Shown: positions 43,314-43,374 of the stretch, piece after piece
Numbering within the stretch: the first letter of the stretch is position 1
How the letters are laid out: each line of letters starts with the position of its first letter
DNA from: an uncultured Clostridia bacterium
Lineage (GTDB): Bacteria > Bacillota > Clostridia > Christensenellales > Borkfalkiaceae
Direction of reading: 5' to 3'
DNA length: 43,374 bases
Assembly: GCA_947629485.1 (NCBI GenBank)
Contig: CANRDX010000012.1
Coordinates: 1 to 43,374 of the forward strand
Position numbers and translations under genes: made by a program
Notes under the pieces: model-generated
Databases searched by the model: none
Seen by the model: only the letters and a program-made list of their open reading frames with translations
Told to the model about the DNA's origin: nothing

Positions 43314-43374
43314 ATGACGGCGGGACTAATTCTGACAGTTATTGCGATCTTGCTTTTCACGGTTGCGGCGGCGA
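43314..43374 (+). CDS. Start of a small membrane or secreted protein (partial)
   Basis: The frame begins ATG-ACG-GCG and runs off the right edge after about 20 codons. The residues MTAGLILTVIAILLFTVAAA form a hydrophobic helix, probably a membrane anchor or signal. AGGGAG at 43299-43304 is 9 bases before this ATG; an in-frame ATG at 43293 has no ribosome binding site. The family cannot be known from this fragment. Confidence 0.5.
   Translation, partial: MTAGLILTVIAILLFTVAAA

Overview
The window looks like a chromosomal segment from a GC-rich Gram-positive anaerobe, most likely an uncultured gut member of the Clostridia. I infer this from the prs-pth-mfd-foldase gene order typical of Firmicutes, strong GGAGG ribosome binding sites, sigma-A promoters with 17-18 base spacers, and several very large secreted or lipid-anchored beta-sandwich proteins with MBG, Ig-like and Listeria-Bacteroides repeats. 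Genus cannot be decided from sequence alone.

Layout, left to right. (1) 1-720 is AT-rich and unlike the rest: the tail of an unidentified gene and a HEPN-domain (AbiU2-like) protein, probably an acquired defence or toxin-type locus. (2) 721-1386 is intergenic and packed with palindromes and a dispersed modular repeat that recurs at 17420-17821. (3) 1387-17132 is one long leftward operon, in transcription order: a 3063-residue secreted MBG-repeat protein, a small lipoprotein, an ABC ATPase with an N-terminal zinc ribbon, a polytopic permease and a membrane-anchored Ig-like/beta-helix protein. Stop and start codons overlap at three of the four junctions, so the proteins are probably made together. 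(4) 17932-21096 is a rightward M6-type metalloprotease lipoprotein with its own clear promoter.

(5) 21284-29567 is leftward and mostly housekeeping: prs, pth, mfd, a SurA/PrsA-like lipoprotein, uppP and a 50-residue conserved-looking protein. (6) 29670-32386 is a leftward pair: a shortened aconitase-like protein that seems to lack the iron-sulfur ligands, followed by glycerol kinase. (7) 32541-33053 is a rightward PH-like membrane protein, apparently with a leaderless mRNA. (8) 33098-34405 holds an SDR oxidoreductase and a PaaI-type thioesterase. (9) 34451-40935 is a two-gene leftward operon: a lipoprotein with six cysteine-rich repeats fused to a TlpA-like redoxin, then a 1598-residue repeat lipoprotein. 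(10) 41203-41293 is tRNA-Ser(GGA), and from 41391 onward an integrated mobile element starts: a tyrosine recombinase pointing at the tRNA, an XRE repressor, and the beginning of a divergent gene.

The window is dominated by cell-surface biology. The most unusual items are the coupled giant-protein/ABC-transporter operon, the aconitase-like protein without evident cluster ligands, the redoxin with cysteine repeats, and the modular palindromic repeat. No CRISPR array, rRNA or complete insertion sequence was seen.
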